DNA of 64,000 nt from Pseudomonas marvdashtae (GCF_014268655.2 NZ_JABWQX020000001.1:2324001-2388000), one strand, 5' to 3'; counted from the stretch's first letter, positions 35,148-44,483 are shown. Program-made: numbers and translations. Notes: generated by a model not told the origin, from the letters alone.

Positions 35148-35452
35148 TCAAGTTGCGTGATGTCTGTCGGCATGTCCGATCCAAACAAGCGGGGCCGTTC
35201 TGGATTACTTTCGATATCTTCTTCAATGGGCGCGAGAACTTTGAGCGTTATTCCGATTGCGCCGCACTTTCTCCCGGGCAATTCGCGAGGCTCTACGGCA
35301 CCGATCCCGAACAAGTCAAGCGCGTTGCCGTGCCCGACCTGGAAATGGTCAAGATCTCTTATCCGCGGGCAACGCCGCAGGGGGGCATGGTCGAGCGCGA
35401 CATGCATGCCGGCCAGCAATACGTCCGCCTGCTCGACGTGATGGTCGAGTAA
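35144..35452 (+). CDS. DUF4387 protein, partner of the AtuA-like protein
   Basis: This 102-residue protein starts with GTG, overlapping the stop of the DUF1446 gene. It has the DUF4387 core KLRDVCRHVRSKQAGPFWITFDIFF and ends in ERDMHAGQQYVRLLDVMVE. It is probably a subunit or second domain working with the upstream protein, because the genes are translationally coupled and the families are repeatedly linked. No catalytic residue can be named. Confidence 0.8.
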   Translation: MIKLRDVCRHVRSKQAGPFWITFDIFFNGRENFERYSDCAALSPGQFARLYGTDPEQVKRVAVPDLEMVKISYPRATPQGGMVERDMHAGQQYVRLLDVMVE

Positions 35453-35528
35453 GACTCCCTACGCCCAGTGGCGCCTGGATTTGTTCGCCTCACGGACGAG
35501 GCCTGACCCACCCATACCTGAGGTAACC

Positions 35529-36902
35529 ATGACGGACTCGACCGTTGCTATGCGGCTGGCGCAATACGCCCACGAATTCAGGAAGCAAAGGCTACCCGTA
35601 AAAATCATCCACCTGGTGCGCCAGCGCTTTATCGATAGCCTGGCCTGCGTGCTGGGCGCTTATGGGGCGGACCCGGTAACGGCTGCCGTGTGTTACGCCG
35701 CCGCCAACACCGCGAAATCCTCCAGCGTCTTCGGCACGGATTTAAAAACGACGCCGGAAATCGCCGCCTTCGCCAACGGCCTGATGGTCCGCTTCCTCGA
35801 CTATAACGACGGCTACATGGGCAAGGAACCGGGCCACCCCAGTGACAACATTCCCGCCTGCCTCGCGGTGGCCCAGGCCGAGGGGGCAACGGGTGCCGAG
35901 CTGATTTCGGCCATTGTCCTGGCCTACGAGATCCAGATGCGGTTGCAGGATGCGGCCAGCTTGAACAAGCGTGGCTGGGACCACGTCAATTACATCAATG
36001 TAGCGATGGCGGTGGCGGCTTCGAACCTGATGAAACTCGACGTGCTCCAGACTGAGCAAGCGATCAATATTGCCCTGAGCGGGCATCTGGCGATGCGCCA
36101 GGTGCGCAGTGGGTCGTTGTCCGACTGGAAAGGTTGCTCTGCAGCCAATGCCGCACGCAACGCCATTTTCGCCGCCCAACTGGCGCGCCATGGCATGACG
36201 GGGCCGTCGCCGATCTTTGAAGGTGAGATGGGCTTCTTCAAGCAGGTTTCGGGACCGTTTGAGCTGGATACCGATCGTTTTGGTACGCCTGACAATGGCG
36301 ATTACGCCATATGCCGCTCCCTGACCAAGACATTTCCCACCAATGGCGAGCTGCATACGGCTGTCTGGGCTGCGCTGGATCTACGCAAACGGATCGACGG
36401 GGTGGGAGAGATTGCCGCCATTACCATCGAAACCTCGGAATTCAACCGCCGAGTGCTGGCCGATACGCCGGAGAAATGGTTGCCGAAAACCAGGGAAACG
36501 GCGGACCACAGCCTGCCTTACAACGTCGCCCGGGCATTGCTCGATGGCGACATCACGATAGGCTCTTATTCTGCTGAAAAAATTGCCGACCCAGCGGCGA
36601 TTGCCTTGATGGACAAGATTGTCGTCGCTGAGGATCCGGCGCTGACGGCACTGTTCCCACGGCACCTGGCCAATCGTGTCAGTGTGACCCTGCTGTCAGG
36701 CAAGCAAGTGGTGAGTGAGATGATCACCGGGCCCGGATCCGTCGAAACCCCGATGAACGATCATGATTTCGAGCGAAAATTCGTACGCATGGCCGCGCCG
36801 CATATCGACGCAACGGCCCAGGCCCGAGTGCTGGGGCTCGTTGCCCGGCTTGAAGAACAAGACGAGTTCGAATCGCTATTCGCGGCGATGACGGTCTCGT
36901 AA
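35529..36902 (+). CDS. MmgE/PrpD-family protein (2-methylcitrate dehydratase/decarboxylase fold)
   Basis: This 457-residue MmgE/PrpD member starts at 35529, with GAGG about six bases upstream. Recognisable segments are RQRFIDSLACVLGAYGADPV, FANGLMVRFLDYNDGY, HPSDNIPACLAVAQAEGATG and GWDHVNYINVAMAVAASNL. The family includes 2-methylcitrate dehydratase, cis-aconitate decarboxylase and iminodisuccinate epimerase, all acting on polycarboxylates. It lies 76 bases after the DUF4387 gene. With a CitMHS transporter nearby, a polycarboxylate substrate is a fair inference. No prpB, prpC or acnD neighbour is present, so methylcitrate cycle membership is unlikely. Confidence 0.83.
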   Translation: MTDSTVAMRLAQYAHEFRKQRLPVKIIHLVRQRFIDSLACVLGAYGADPVTAAVCYAAANTAKSSSVFGTDLKTTPEIAAFANGLMVRFLDYNDGYMGKEPGHPSDNIPACLAVAQAEGATGAELISAIVLAYEIQMRLQDAASLNKRGWDHVNYINVAMAVAASNLMKLDVLQTEQAINIALSGHLAMRQVRSGSLSDWKGCSAANAARNAIFAAQLARHGMTGPSPIFEGEMGFFKQVSGPFELDTDRFGTPDNGDYAICRSLTKTFPTNGELHTAVWAALDLRKRIDGVGEIAAITIETSEFNRRVLADTPEKWLPKTRETADHSLPYNVARALLDGDITIGSYSAEKIADPAAIALMDKIVVAEDPALTALFPRHLANRVSVTLLSGKQVVSEMITGPGSVETPMNDHDFERKFVRMAAPHIDATAQARVLGLVARLEEQDEFESLFAAMTVS

Positions 36903-36911
36903 CGGGATTGG

Positions 36912-36938
36912 CGCTCCCAACGGGGCTCGCAGGGAGCG
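36912..36938. terminator. Hairpin between convergent genes
   Basis: CGCTCCC and GGGAGCG form a 7-bp stem with a 13-base loop between the MmgE/PrpD gene and the convergent HTH-citrate synthase gene. There is no T-run. Confidence 0.3.
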
Positions 36939-36951
36939 GCCAAGCTGGGGC

Positions 36952-38157
36952 TCAACGGCGGCCGATTCTGGTCGCCGTCGGCAAGGTCCCCGTATACCGC
37001 GCGCGGGGTCGAGCGTCGTGGTGTTGGTTGTATTGCTCGCTGGCGTGGGCTATCCAACCGATCGAGCGACCGACGCCCGCCAGGGAAATTTCCTGCCCGC
37101 GCAGTCCCAGTTTCCGGCCAATGAAACTCACCATGAGAATGAATTCTGGTGGGTAGGCAACGAGTTCCGAGGCCACTGAAAAGGCTTTCTGCAGCTTGGC
37201 AAACTCGCTGTCGCCGTCGAATACCGCAGTCAACGCCGCCAGGAGATTGCTGGCGCGCGGGTCATTGATTGAATGGACATTGGCGCCGAACCCGACGATA
37301 TGCCCCTCCTGGCTGTAGCGCTGCAGAATGGGTTGGGCCGGGTCTGGGGCCGTGCAGATTTCCTCGATCATCCTGCTGGCGGCTTCATTTCTTCCGTAGG
37401 CGACCTTATGGCCCCTGGCCGCTGCAAGCCCGGCGATCACCGCGTAATAAGGCGTAGCGCCGGTAGTGGCGGCGACGCGGACGCTGTGGGTGGCGTGGTC
37501 CAGTTCATGATCGATACTGAGAATCAGCAGGCGCCGGATCAGGTCGGCATGGGCAGGCGGGGCGCCGCAGGCCTGGGTGATGAATTCATGCAAGGGTTGC
37601 GTGCTCGGTTCGGTCGCACCCACCACCAATGCGGCAAACCATCTCACGACGTCGGCGCCCGTGCGGGCGTAACTGTCGGTGGAAAGATCGAACGCCTTCG
37701 GGTTTTCTCGCTGCACCAGGGGGAAAAGCGCGATGGCTTTCTCTTGTGCGGACATGTGCTCATAGATCTTCAACAGCTTGGCAGCATCGTTGGGGGCACG
37801 AGGCAATGACGTGCCGAAGGCCGAAGGCACTTGCCAGATCAATTCGGCGACCTCTTCAACCGTTGCGTGATCAGCCAATTCGACGACGTCGTGTCCCCGG
37901 TAGAACAGCCCGTCATCGGTGATCAGCGTAATCGCACTGTCCGACGGCGACAGCCGTTTCGCGGCATGTTTCTCGCCCGCCGGGACTTTTACCAAACGCT
38001 GGATGTCCTCGGCCCAGTAGCGACGTTTGGGCGAACCGGCAATCTTGATCGAGCGGATGTTCTTGCGGCTGACATAGGCGTACAGCGTCGCAAGGCTGAC
38101 CCCAAGCAGGGCCGCGGCTTGCTCTGCCGAGAGGTAGAGGTTTTCTTGATCTGGCAT
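36952..38157 (-). CDS. Helix-turn-helix protein fused to a degenerate citrate synthase domain
   Basis: This 401-residue protein has two parts. Residues 1-55 form an excisionase/MerR-like helix-turn-helix (LSAEQAAALLGVSLATLYAYV, then RRYWAEDIQRLV). Residues 75-400 match citrate synthase: DHELDHATHSVRVAATTG, DPRASNL and RPRARYTG are kept. The three catalytic residues are not: PLHGG reads HKVAYG, GFGHRVY reads GFGANVH, and NVDFYS has no Asp (PPEFIL). The enzyme domain is probably inactive and used to sense a citrate-like ligand. The gene lies between two plus-strand units for polycarboxylate handling and is divergent from the CitMHS transporter, so I infer it is their regulator. Confidence 0.82.
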   Translation of the reverse strand: MPDQENLYLSAEQAAALLGVSLATLYAYVSRKNIRSIKIAGSPKRRYWAEDIQRLVKVPAGEKHAAKRLSPSDSAITLITDDGLFYRGHDVVELADHATVEEVAELIWQVPSAFGTSLPRAPNDAAKLLKIYEHMSAQEKAIALFPLVQRENPKAFDLSTDSYARTGADVVRWFAALVVGATEPSTQPLHEFITQACGAPPAHADLIRRLLILSIDHELDHATHSVRVAATTGATPYYAVIAGLAAARGHKVAYGRNEAASRMIEEICTAPDPAQPILQRYSQEGHIVGFGANVHSINDPRASNLLAALTAVFDGDSEFAKLQKAFSVASELVAYPPEFILMVSFIGRKLGLRGQEISLAGVGRSIGWIAHASEQYNQHHDARPRARYTGTLPTATRIGRR

Positions 38158-38386
38158 GACGAATCCGATCAGGTTGATTGGGTTTTGTGCATGTTTATTA
38201 AATATACCGAGATTTCATCAATGTCTATCGGCGCGTCAATTTCTTTGGGATCAGGGCAAAAGTTGTACGCAGGGTTCGCAATCGATCCGCCGCCAAACAG
38301 CTGGATGTTGACGAAAAAAATCAAGATTTACAGCCATTCCACCCCTATGTAGATTTCGGCTGCGCAAGAGCTGTTCACATTGATTT

Positions 38387-38399
38387 TCGATGACATCGA
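38387..38399. promoter_or_regulatory. Palindrome before the CitMHS transporter gene
   Basis: TCGATG and CATCGA are separated by one base, 28 bases upstream of the transporter ATG. The 270-base region between it and the HTH-citrate synthase gene is AT-richer than its surroundings. It is a candidate operator. Confidence 0.35.
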
Positions 38400-38427
38400 T
38401 AACAATAAAAACGAGAAGGTGACACGC

Positions 38428-39717
38428 ATGGCTTGGTTAGGTTTCGCAATGGTCGTCACGTTTATGGCATTGATCATAAGCAAGCGACTTTCTGCCGTGA
38501 CGGCACTCATCCTCGTTCCAGTTGCTTTTGGACTGGCCAGTGGGGCAGGGCCGGAATTGGGTGGCATGGTGATGAACGGCGTGAAACAGGTCGCGCCCAC
38601 CGCACTGATGTTGATGTTTGCAATCTTGTACTTCGCAATCATGTTCGACGCCGGGCTGTTTGAACCCGTCGTGCGAAAAATCCTCCGCTACGTAGGCAAT
38701 GATCCGCTTCGCGTGGTGCTGGGCACCGCGCTGCTGGCCACGGTTATTTCTTTCGACGGGGATGGCGCAACGACGGTGTTGATCGTAACGACGGCGTTCC
38801 TGCCGCTTTACCTTCGCCTCGGCATGAATCCGCTGATTCTCGCGCTGATGCTTCTGTTGACCAATACCGTGGTCAACCTTATTCCCTGGGGAGGGCCGGT
38901 GGCGCGAGCCGCCAGTGCGCTTCATCTTGATGTCGCTGAGCTGTTCCTGGGCTTGGTGCCAGCCATGTTGGCGGGACTGGCCTATGCGTTCGTCGTCGCC
39001 TTCTGGATCGGCCGCAAAGAGCGGCGGCGTTTGGGTTGGACGCCCGCGTCCAACGTCGCCACAGAGGCCGACCCCGCACTACCCATCCTGCAATCTGAAA
39101 CGCATAGGCCTAAGCTTTTCTGGATCAACCTCGCGTTGACCGCGGGGCTCATGTACGCCATGGCGACAGGCCTGGCGCCTTTACCGATGTTGATGATGGT
39201 CGGTTTTTCCTTGGCGCTGCTGATCAACTATCCGCGCCTGGCGGAGCAGAAGGCCAGAGTCGCGGCTCACTCGGAAAGTGTCCTGATGGTCATCGCCCTG
39301 ATATTCGCGTCAGGTGCATTCACCGGGATCTTGTCAGGCACCGGCATGGTCGATGGCATGTCCGAAAAGATCGTGCATTTGATCCCGGAAAGCGGCGGCC
39401 AATATTTCAGCATCATCACCGCGCTTGTCGCCTTGCCGCTTAATTTCCTGTTATCCAACGACGCGTTTTTCTTCGGGATCTTGCCCGTGCTCGGGGCCGC
39501 CGGCGCCGAATACGGCATCGACCCCATGCACATCGCTCGCGCATCGGTACTGGGTCAGCCGGTGCATGCATTGAGTCCATTGGTCGCGGCGGTTTATTTG
39601 ATCAGCGGAATCATCAAGCGCGACATGGGCGACATGCAACGCTATTGCCTGCTCTGGGCCATAGGCAGCAGCCTGGTGCTGATTGTTACGGCTGTTATTA
39701 CCCGGGCAATTATCTGA
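38428..39717 (+). CDS. CitMHS-family carboxylate transporter
   Basis: This 429-residue inner-membrane transporter has 11-12 predicted helices. The start at 38428 has AAGG eight bases upstream; the longer frame adds a charged tail with no site. Family features include ISFDGDGATTVLIVTTAFLPLYLRLGMNP, LLTNTVVNLIPWGGPVARAASAL and LNFLLSNDAFFFGILPVLG. CitMHS members import citrate as a metal complex with protons. Close relatives may carry other di- or tricarboxylates. It begins a unit with a porin, a dehydrogenase and two hydrolases. Confidence 0.87.
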   Translation: MAWLGFAMVVTFMALIISKRLSAVTALILVPVAFGLASGAGPELGGMVMNGVKQVAPTALMLMFAILYFAIMFDAGLFEPVVRKILRYVGNDPLRVVLGTALLATVISFDGDGATTVLIVTTAFLPLYLRLGMNPLILALMLLLTNTVVNLIPWGGPVARAASALHLDVAELFLGLVPAMLAGLAYAFVVAFWIGRKERRRLGWTPASNVATEADPALPILQSETHRPKLFWINLALTAGLMYAMATGLAPLPMLMMVGFSLALLINYPRLAEQKARVAAHSESVLMVIALIFASGAFTGILSGTGMVDGMSEKIVHLIPESGGQYFSIITALVALPLNFLLSNDAFFFGILPVLGAAGAEYGIDPMHIARASVLGQPVHALSPLVAAVYLISGIIKRDMGDMQRYCLLWAIGSSLVLIVTAVITRAII

Positions 39718-39802
39718 TTCATTGATTCGCTACGCCAAAGTTTAACGGACGCCTTGTTCGCGTCTGCTCACGTCAAAATAAAAATAATAGATGAGGTGGT
39801 CG

Positions 39803-41200
39803 ATGAAATCGATTAACGCCGTCGCGATGACGTTCCTGTCAACATTGTTTATGTCTGATCTTTGTCTGTCGGCGACGATCAGTCATCCGGAAAGGTTTCA
39901 GCAGGAGGGAAAGTTGAATGCCTATCTTCGCTCGATGTATATCAACACGCGGATCTCCAATGACTTGATCGAGGACCGTTTTGGTGGTTTTCCGGATGGC
40001 TCGGAGCTGGGTGGGACAGGGGTCGGCGCAATACTGGACTATAACTCCGGTTATTGGGCCGGGGTCGTAGGGTTTGACGCCTCGTTGTATGGCGTGGCGA
40101 TGATTGATTCAAAAGACAATGGCCGAAACTTGTTTGACGATACCGACGGTACCAACGGCGGTTTCGCAAAAGTTGGGCAGAGTTACTTCAAGTTGCGTTA
40201 TGAAGGCAACGGTTGGGATGCCGACACTCAAGTCGGCCGGGGCCGGTTCGATGCGGGGACATTGGTCACGCTCGATACTCGAATCGTTCCCGGTTCCTAC
40301 CAGGGTGGCCGCGCCCATTTGAATTTTACCGAGATGGGGATCGGTCCGCTGCCCGGTACGCTAGGGTTTGAAACCGCCTACATCAACCGCACATCCCCTC
40401 GGGACAGGGAAGAATTCGAACACCTGCTGAGCCAGACAGGCGAGGAAATAAAGGATCTCTACACCTATGGCGTCAAGTACGACTTGAAGGCCATCGAGCT
40501 TGGTTTCGACCAAGGTGTGTCGCGAGACTTCAATAAGAACACGCGTTATGGGTTGACGCTCAAAGCGCCGCTTGGCGATAAAGCCGGCATCGTGTTCGAC
40601 ACTCAATATTATGAATTCGAAAAAGCCGGGCGGATCTGGGAGCGTGATTGGCAGTCCGGCCAGGCCGCCTATGACGATGATGCGACGTGGCTGAACATCA
40701 ATGTCGGTTTGTTGCTCGACAAACTTCGCCTGGGCGTTTCATTTTCCGAGACGCACGCGCAGTTGAGCAATGGGCAACTGGGTTACGCCTACTTTGACCA
40801 CGGCGATAACGTCGACGGAAGAATGGATGCGTGGACACGCTCGGGTAACGATTTTAATAACGATGGCGAACGAACCTGGCAACTAGGCGCCGAATATGAC
40901 TTGAGCGGGAATTCGTTATTGGGTGCTTCATTGGACGGTTTCAAAGTCATGACTATCTACAAGCAAGGTGAGTTTGACGCCACCGATCCCTTTAGCGGCC
41001 GGCGCACGGACGTGACCGAGCGGCAAAATGAATACCGTCTCTATTACCGCTTCGATGAAAAAGAGTACGCGGGACTTTCGGTGGGCTTGATTTATATCGA
41101 CTACCGAATTGACCAGGACTTCGTTGCACTTATCTCCGCGCAAGCCGACAACGTCGTCAGCGGCTCCGAGGCCCGCGTGTATCTGGATTACGCGTTTTGA
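39803..41200 (+). CDS. Outer-membrane porin, OprD family
   Basis: This 465-residue protein has a signal peptide at the N-terminus (SINAVAMTFLSTLFMSDLCLSA, near residue 25). Many beta-strand stretches follow, and the protein ends in Phe (YLDYAF), as outer-membrane barrel proteins do. OprD features include LRSMYINTRISND near the mature start and GTGVGAILDYNSGYWAGVVGFDASLYG. GAGG lies six bases before the ATG at 39803. OprD-type porins of Pseudomonas are often specific for carboxylates or amino acids. Its place directly after the CitMHS transporter suggests it brings the same substrate across the outer membrane. Confidence 0.87.
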   Translation: MKSINAVAMTFLSTLFMSDLCLSATISHPERFQQEGKLNAYLRSMYINTRISNDLIEDRFGGFPDGSELGGTGVGAILDYNSGYWAGVVGFDASLYGVAMIDSKDNGRNLFDDTDGTNGGFAKVGQSYFKLRYEGNGWDADTQVGRGRFDAGTLVTLDTRIVPGSYQGGRAHLNFTEMGIGPLPGTLGFETAYINRTSPRDREEFEHLLSQTGEEIKDLYTYGVKYDLKAIELGFDQGVSRDFNKNTRYGLTLKAPLGDKAGIVFDTQYYEFEKAGRIWERDWQSGQAAYDDDATWLNINVGLLLDKLRLGVSFSETHAQLSNGQLGYAYFDHGDNVDGRMDAWTRSGNDFNNDGERTWQLGAEYDLSGNSLLGASLDGFKVMTIYKQGEFDATDPFSGRRTDVTERQNEYRLYYRFDEKEYAGLSVGLIYIDYRIDQDFVALISAQADNVVSGSEARVYLDYAF

Positions 41201-41230
41201 TCATTGGATACCGATATCGGGAGGCCCGAG

Positions 41231-42238
41231 ATGTTTGAACCTCGCCATAAAGTAGTGGTGACACAGCGATTCTTCGACGCCATGGCTAGCGACTTCCTCA
41301 AGAGCCATGGCTGTGAGGTCGTCGTCGCGGAACTGGCTCCGGGGCAAGCCGACGGCGACCTGAGTGAACGCCAGCTGACGGACCTCCTGGCGGATGCCGA
41401 CGGTTGGATCGTCGGGCACGCGAACATCACGTCCAGCCTGTTGGCTTCGCTCCCGCGCATGCAGGTCATCGCCCGTCGCGGCGTGGGCTACGAGCGGGTC
41501 GATACGGCAGCGGTAGCAGCGGCGGGGAAGGTGGCGACCATCGCTATCGGCGGCAACGATGCCAGCGTCGCCGACCACACCGTCGCGCTGATGCTCGCTG
41601 TGTGTCGTCAACTCAAGCAGTGCCAACTGGGGTTGGCCGCCAACGACTGGTCGATCCCCCTTGGGGGCGATTTGTACCGTAAAACCGTGGGCGTCATCGG
41701 GTTGGGCCGGATTGGCCGGGGCGTCCTGCAGCGCTTGTCCGGCTTTGAGGTCAAGCCGCTGATTTATTCCCCTCGCCCGGGTAGCACCCAAGCCGACGGT
41801 TGCTTTGTTGGCCTGGAAACACTGCTCGAGGAAAGCGATTTCATCACCCTGCACGCACCGCTCAATCCTCAAACCCACGGGCTGATCGATGGCCGTGCGT
41901 TGGCACTGATGAAGCGCTCCGCAGTGCTGATCAACACCGCGCGCGGCGGATTGGTACGCGATGTGGATCTACTCGATGCCCTGCGAGAAAAGCGCCTGGC
42001 GGGAGCGGGACTCGATGTTTTCGAAAGCGAGTCGGACCCCAGGTGTTCTTCGGTCACCGAACAACTGATCCAGCTCCCGAACGTCATCGTCACGCCCCAT
42101 GCCGGGGCGTCCACGGTCGAGGGGCTCAACCGCACCAACCTGATTGCCGCCCAATGCGTTGCAGCCGTCCTGGAAGGCCGCAGCCCGCCCAGCCATTGCG
42201 TGATCGCTGACGGACGTCGCTGCGAAGGTCAGCCATGA
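41231..42238 (+). CDS. D-2-hydroxyacid dehydrogenase (3-phosphoglycerate dehydrogenase-like)
   Basis: This 335-residue enzyme has the NAD-binding motif VGVIGLGRIGRGVLQRL near residue 150. Active-site landmarks are the Arg in INTARGGLVRD, a Glu in DVFESE, and a His in VTPHAGAST. GGGAGG lies six bases before the ATG at 41231. The family interconverts D-2-hydroxy acids and 2-keto acids. It lies 30 bases after the porin gene and overlaps the next gene by four bases. In this setting it may oxidise a hydroxy acid released by the hydrolases. Serine synthesis is less likely because the regulatory domain of SerA is missing. Confidence 0.85.
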   Translation: MFEPRHKVVVTQRFFDAMASDFLKSHGCEVVVAELAPGQADGDLSERQLTDLLADADGWIVGHANITSSLLASLPRMQVIARRGVGYERVDTAAVAAAGKVATIAIGGNDASVADHTVALMLAVCRQLKQCQLGLAANDWSIPLGGDLYRKTVGVIGLGRIGRGVLQRLSGFEVKPLIYSPRPGSTQADGCFVGLETLLEESDFITLHAPLNPQTHGLIDGRALALMKRSAVLINTARGGLVRDVDLLDALREKRLAGAGLDVFESESDPRCSSVTEQLIQLPNVIVTPHAGASTVEGLNRTNLIAAQCVAAVLEGRSPPSHCVIADGRRCEGQP

Positions 42239-43218
42239 GTCGCGCTGGAAGCCTGCCGGTGGACACACGGCCGCCGGTTCATGCTGATTTGCTCGCCGTG
42301 GCCACGGCGCTGCATGAACAAGGCTTGCTGCCGGTCGTTCAGGGGGATGTGCAAAGCGTCCGTGCGCAACTGGAACGGATCAATGCCTGGGCGGCACGCC
42401 GCAGCGTGCCGCTGTCCTACGAACGCACCTTGGGGTTCGCCGTCGATGGCCGGACGGTGCCCTGCAAGCTCTATTGGCCGGAAGGCGATGAGACGCCTTG
42501 CTTGATGTTCTACTGCCATGGCGGTGGATTCCGCCACGGGTCGCTCGCCGGCTGGGACGCGCCGCTGCGCCAGTTGGTGCGCGACAGCGGCCTGGCGGTG
42601 CTGTCCATCGACTACGCGTTGTCGCCGGAGTATCGCTTTCCGGTCGCATTCAACGAAGTGCTGGCGATCGTCAGCCGGGTCATCAAGCTGGGGACGATCA
42701 CCGATTGCCCGGTACGCGGTTATGCCCTGGGCGGAGATTCGGCAGGCGCCAACCTCGCCCTGGGCGCTGCCATCGCGCTGCGTGATGCGGGAATCGATGC
42801 GCTGCGGCAGTTGTTGCTGTTCTACGGCAGCTACTCGCGGGACATGACCTCCGACTCCTGGCAGCGGCTAGGCGGATACGCTGGCCAGAACCTCTCGGTC
42901 GAGACGATGAGTGCCTATTGGGCGAGCTACCTGGCCAGTGATGAAGATGACTGGCGCGTGCAGCCGATCATCGCCGACTTGGCGGGCCTCCCACCGGTGC
43001 GATTGGTCGTTGGTGAACTGGACCCGTTGCTGGATGAAAACCGCGAACTCGCGAATCGACTGAGAAGCGCGGGCGTGGCGACGAGCCTGCAAGTGCTCGC
43101 AAACATGACCCACGGGTTTGTCCGGTTCAACGAGGTGGCCCCCGTCGCGCGCAACGTCATTGCTGCGCAGGGCAGCGCCTTGCGCAAGGCTCTTTCCGGT
43201 CAGGCGAAGGTTTCATGA
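42235..43218 (+). CDS. Alpha/beta hydrolase, hormone-sensitive-lipase-like carboxylesterase
   Basis: This 327-residue esterase has the HSL-family oxyanion motif CHGGGFRHGS near residue 100 and the nucleophile elbow GGDSAGAN near residue 165. The likely catalytic Asp is in GELDPLLDE and the His in NMTHGFVRF. No signal peptide is seen, so it acts in the cytoplasm on small esters. It is coupled by ATGA overlaps to the dehydrogenase before it and the exported hydrolase after it, which suggests the pathway starts from an ester. Confidence 0.85.
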   Translation: MSRAGSLPVDTRPPVHADLLAVATALHEQGLLPVVQGDVQSVRAQLERINAWAARRSVPLSYERTLGFAVDGRTVPCKLYWPEGDETPCLMFYCHGGGFRHGSLAGWDAPLRQLVRDSGLAVLSIDYALSPEYRFPVAFNEVLAIVSRVIKLGTITDCPVRGYALGGDSAGANLALGAAIALRDAGIDALRQLLLFYGSYSRDMTSDSWQRLGGYAGQNLSVETMSAYWASYLASDEDDWRVQPIIADLAGLPPVRLVVGELDPLLDENRELANRLRSAGVATSLQVLANMTHGFVRFNEVAPVARNVIAAQGSALRKALSGQAKVS

Positions 43219-44483
43219 ATATTTTCCGAGTCGCGTTCCTCACACGAGTCTGCATCGGTGCGTTCGTTGTCGTGACGGCCAATGCCATGGCGGCCGGTAC
43301 GCTGCCGGTCGGCCCCGCGGCAGGCGATATGACGCTGTCGCCGTTCTATCGCTGGGCAGGGCCGATGCCCGGATTACCCGGTGCCGTGCTGCGAAGCGAG
43401 ACCCTGCCGGTGCAGCCGCAGATGCCCGCCGCCGCTCAGGCCTTGCGCCTGCTCTACAGCTCCACCGACTCACGCTGGCACTCCGGCCTCGTTCCGGTCA
43501 GCGGGGCGTTGTACCTGCCGGCGGGCAAGCCTCCCGCCGACGGTTGGCCGCTACTGGCCTGGGCCCACGGTACGCTGGGGATCGCCGATGTCTGCGCACC
43601 GTCCTGGGCGGGATGGCGCGAGCGTGATTCGGCCTATATCAACCGCTGGCTGGCCCACGGGTTCGCTGTTGTCGCCACCGACTACCAAGGCTTGGGAGGG
43701 CCGGGGCCGCATCCCTATACATTCTGGCAAGCCGAGGGACGCTCGGTGCTGGACTCGATCCGCGCCGCCCGGGCAATCAGGCCAGGGCTCATCGCCAAGC
43801 GCGTGATCCTCGCCGGACAATCCCAGGGGGCAGGGGCGGCGCTGGGCGCGGCGATCCTCGCTGGCAGCTATGCACCGGAACTCCCCATCTTCGGTGCGGT
43901 GCTCACCGCTGCGAACAGTACGTTCCCCCAAGGGCCGATTGCGCTGGCGCCACGCCAGTCCAATACCCTGTTCCTCGCGTTGGCGTCCGGCGCCCTGGGC
44001 GACGACGGGCCACGGATAGAGGAAATCCTGACGGACGATGGCCTGGAACTGCTAAGGGTCGCCCGGCAAAGTTGTACCCGGGACATCGCCGCCAAATCCA
44101 AGGGATTGCAGATCGGTTCATTTGCCGAGCTTCTGACCATCGCTCCCGAAGCGTTGACTGCGCTGCGCACCCCGATGACTGATATGCCCCAGGCGTCGGT
44201 TGCCTTCCCATTATTCATTGCCACGGGCCAGGCGGATCGAACCATCACGCCAGAGCGCCAGTACGCAGTCGCGGCGGCCTTGTGCGACGCCGATAACGAC
44301 GTCACCTGGCGCACCTATGAAGGCCTGGGGCATGACGGCGTGCTCCATGGCTCGTTGGACGATGCCTTTGCCTTTGTCGAGGCCCGGCTCGACGGGTCAG
44401 GCCATGGCTCCAATTGCTCCACCCTGCAAAGGCCTGGTCCGCCGGGTGCGAGAAATCCGGACGCGCCGTTCAACGGTGATTGA
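43215..44483 (+). CDS. Exported lipase/esterase-like alpha/beta hydrolase
   Basis: This 422-residue protein has a signal peptide cut near residue 27 (GAFVVVTANAMAAGT). The nucleophile elbow reads GQSQGAGAAL near residue 200, the oxyanion region WAHGTLGIADVC near residue 116, and the C-terminal His lies in GLGHDGVLHG. The layout resembles secretory lipases of the LIP family. The first Cys pair (VCAPSW, SCTRD) could form a disulfide. It is the last gene of the unit beginning at 38428. Being exported, it may hydrolyse the ester outside the cytoplasm before the porin/CitMHS uptake step, or inside the periplasm. Confidence 0.82.
   Translation: MNIFRVAFLTRVCIGAFVVVTANAMAAGTLPVGPAAGDMTLSPFYRWAGPMPGLPGAVLRSETLPVQPQMPAAAQALRLLYSSTDSRWHSGLVPVSGALYLPAGKPPADGWPLLAWAHGTLGIADVCAPSWAGWRERDSAYINRWLAHGFAVVATDYQGLGGPGPHPYTFWQAEGRSVLDSIRAARAIRPGLIAKRVILAGQSQGAGAALGAAILAGSYAPELPIFGAVLTAANSTFPQGPIALAPRQSNTLFLALASGALGDDGPRIEEILTDDGLELLRVARQSCTRDIAAKSKGLQIGSFAELLTIAPEALTALRTPMTDMPQASVAFPLFIATGQADRTITPERQYAVAAALCDADNDVTWRTYEGLGHDGVLHGSLDDAFAFVEARLDGSGHGSNCSTLQRPGPPGARNPDAPFNGD

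Noticed and set aside
35529..36902. PrpD of the methylcitrate cycle
   Set aside because: The family matches, but no prpB, prpC or acnD gene is nearby, and the neighbouring citrate synthase-like protein lacks catalytic residues.
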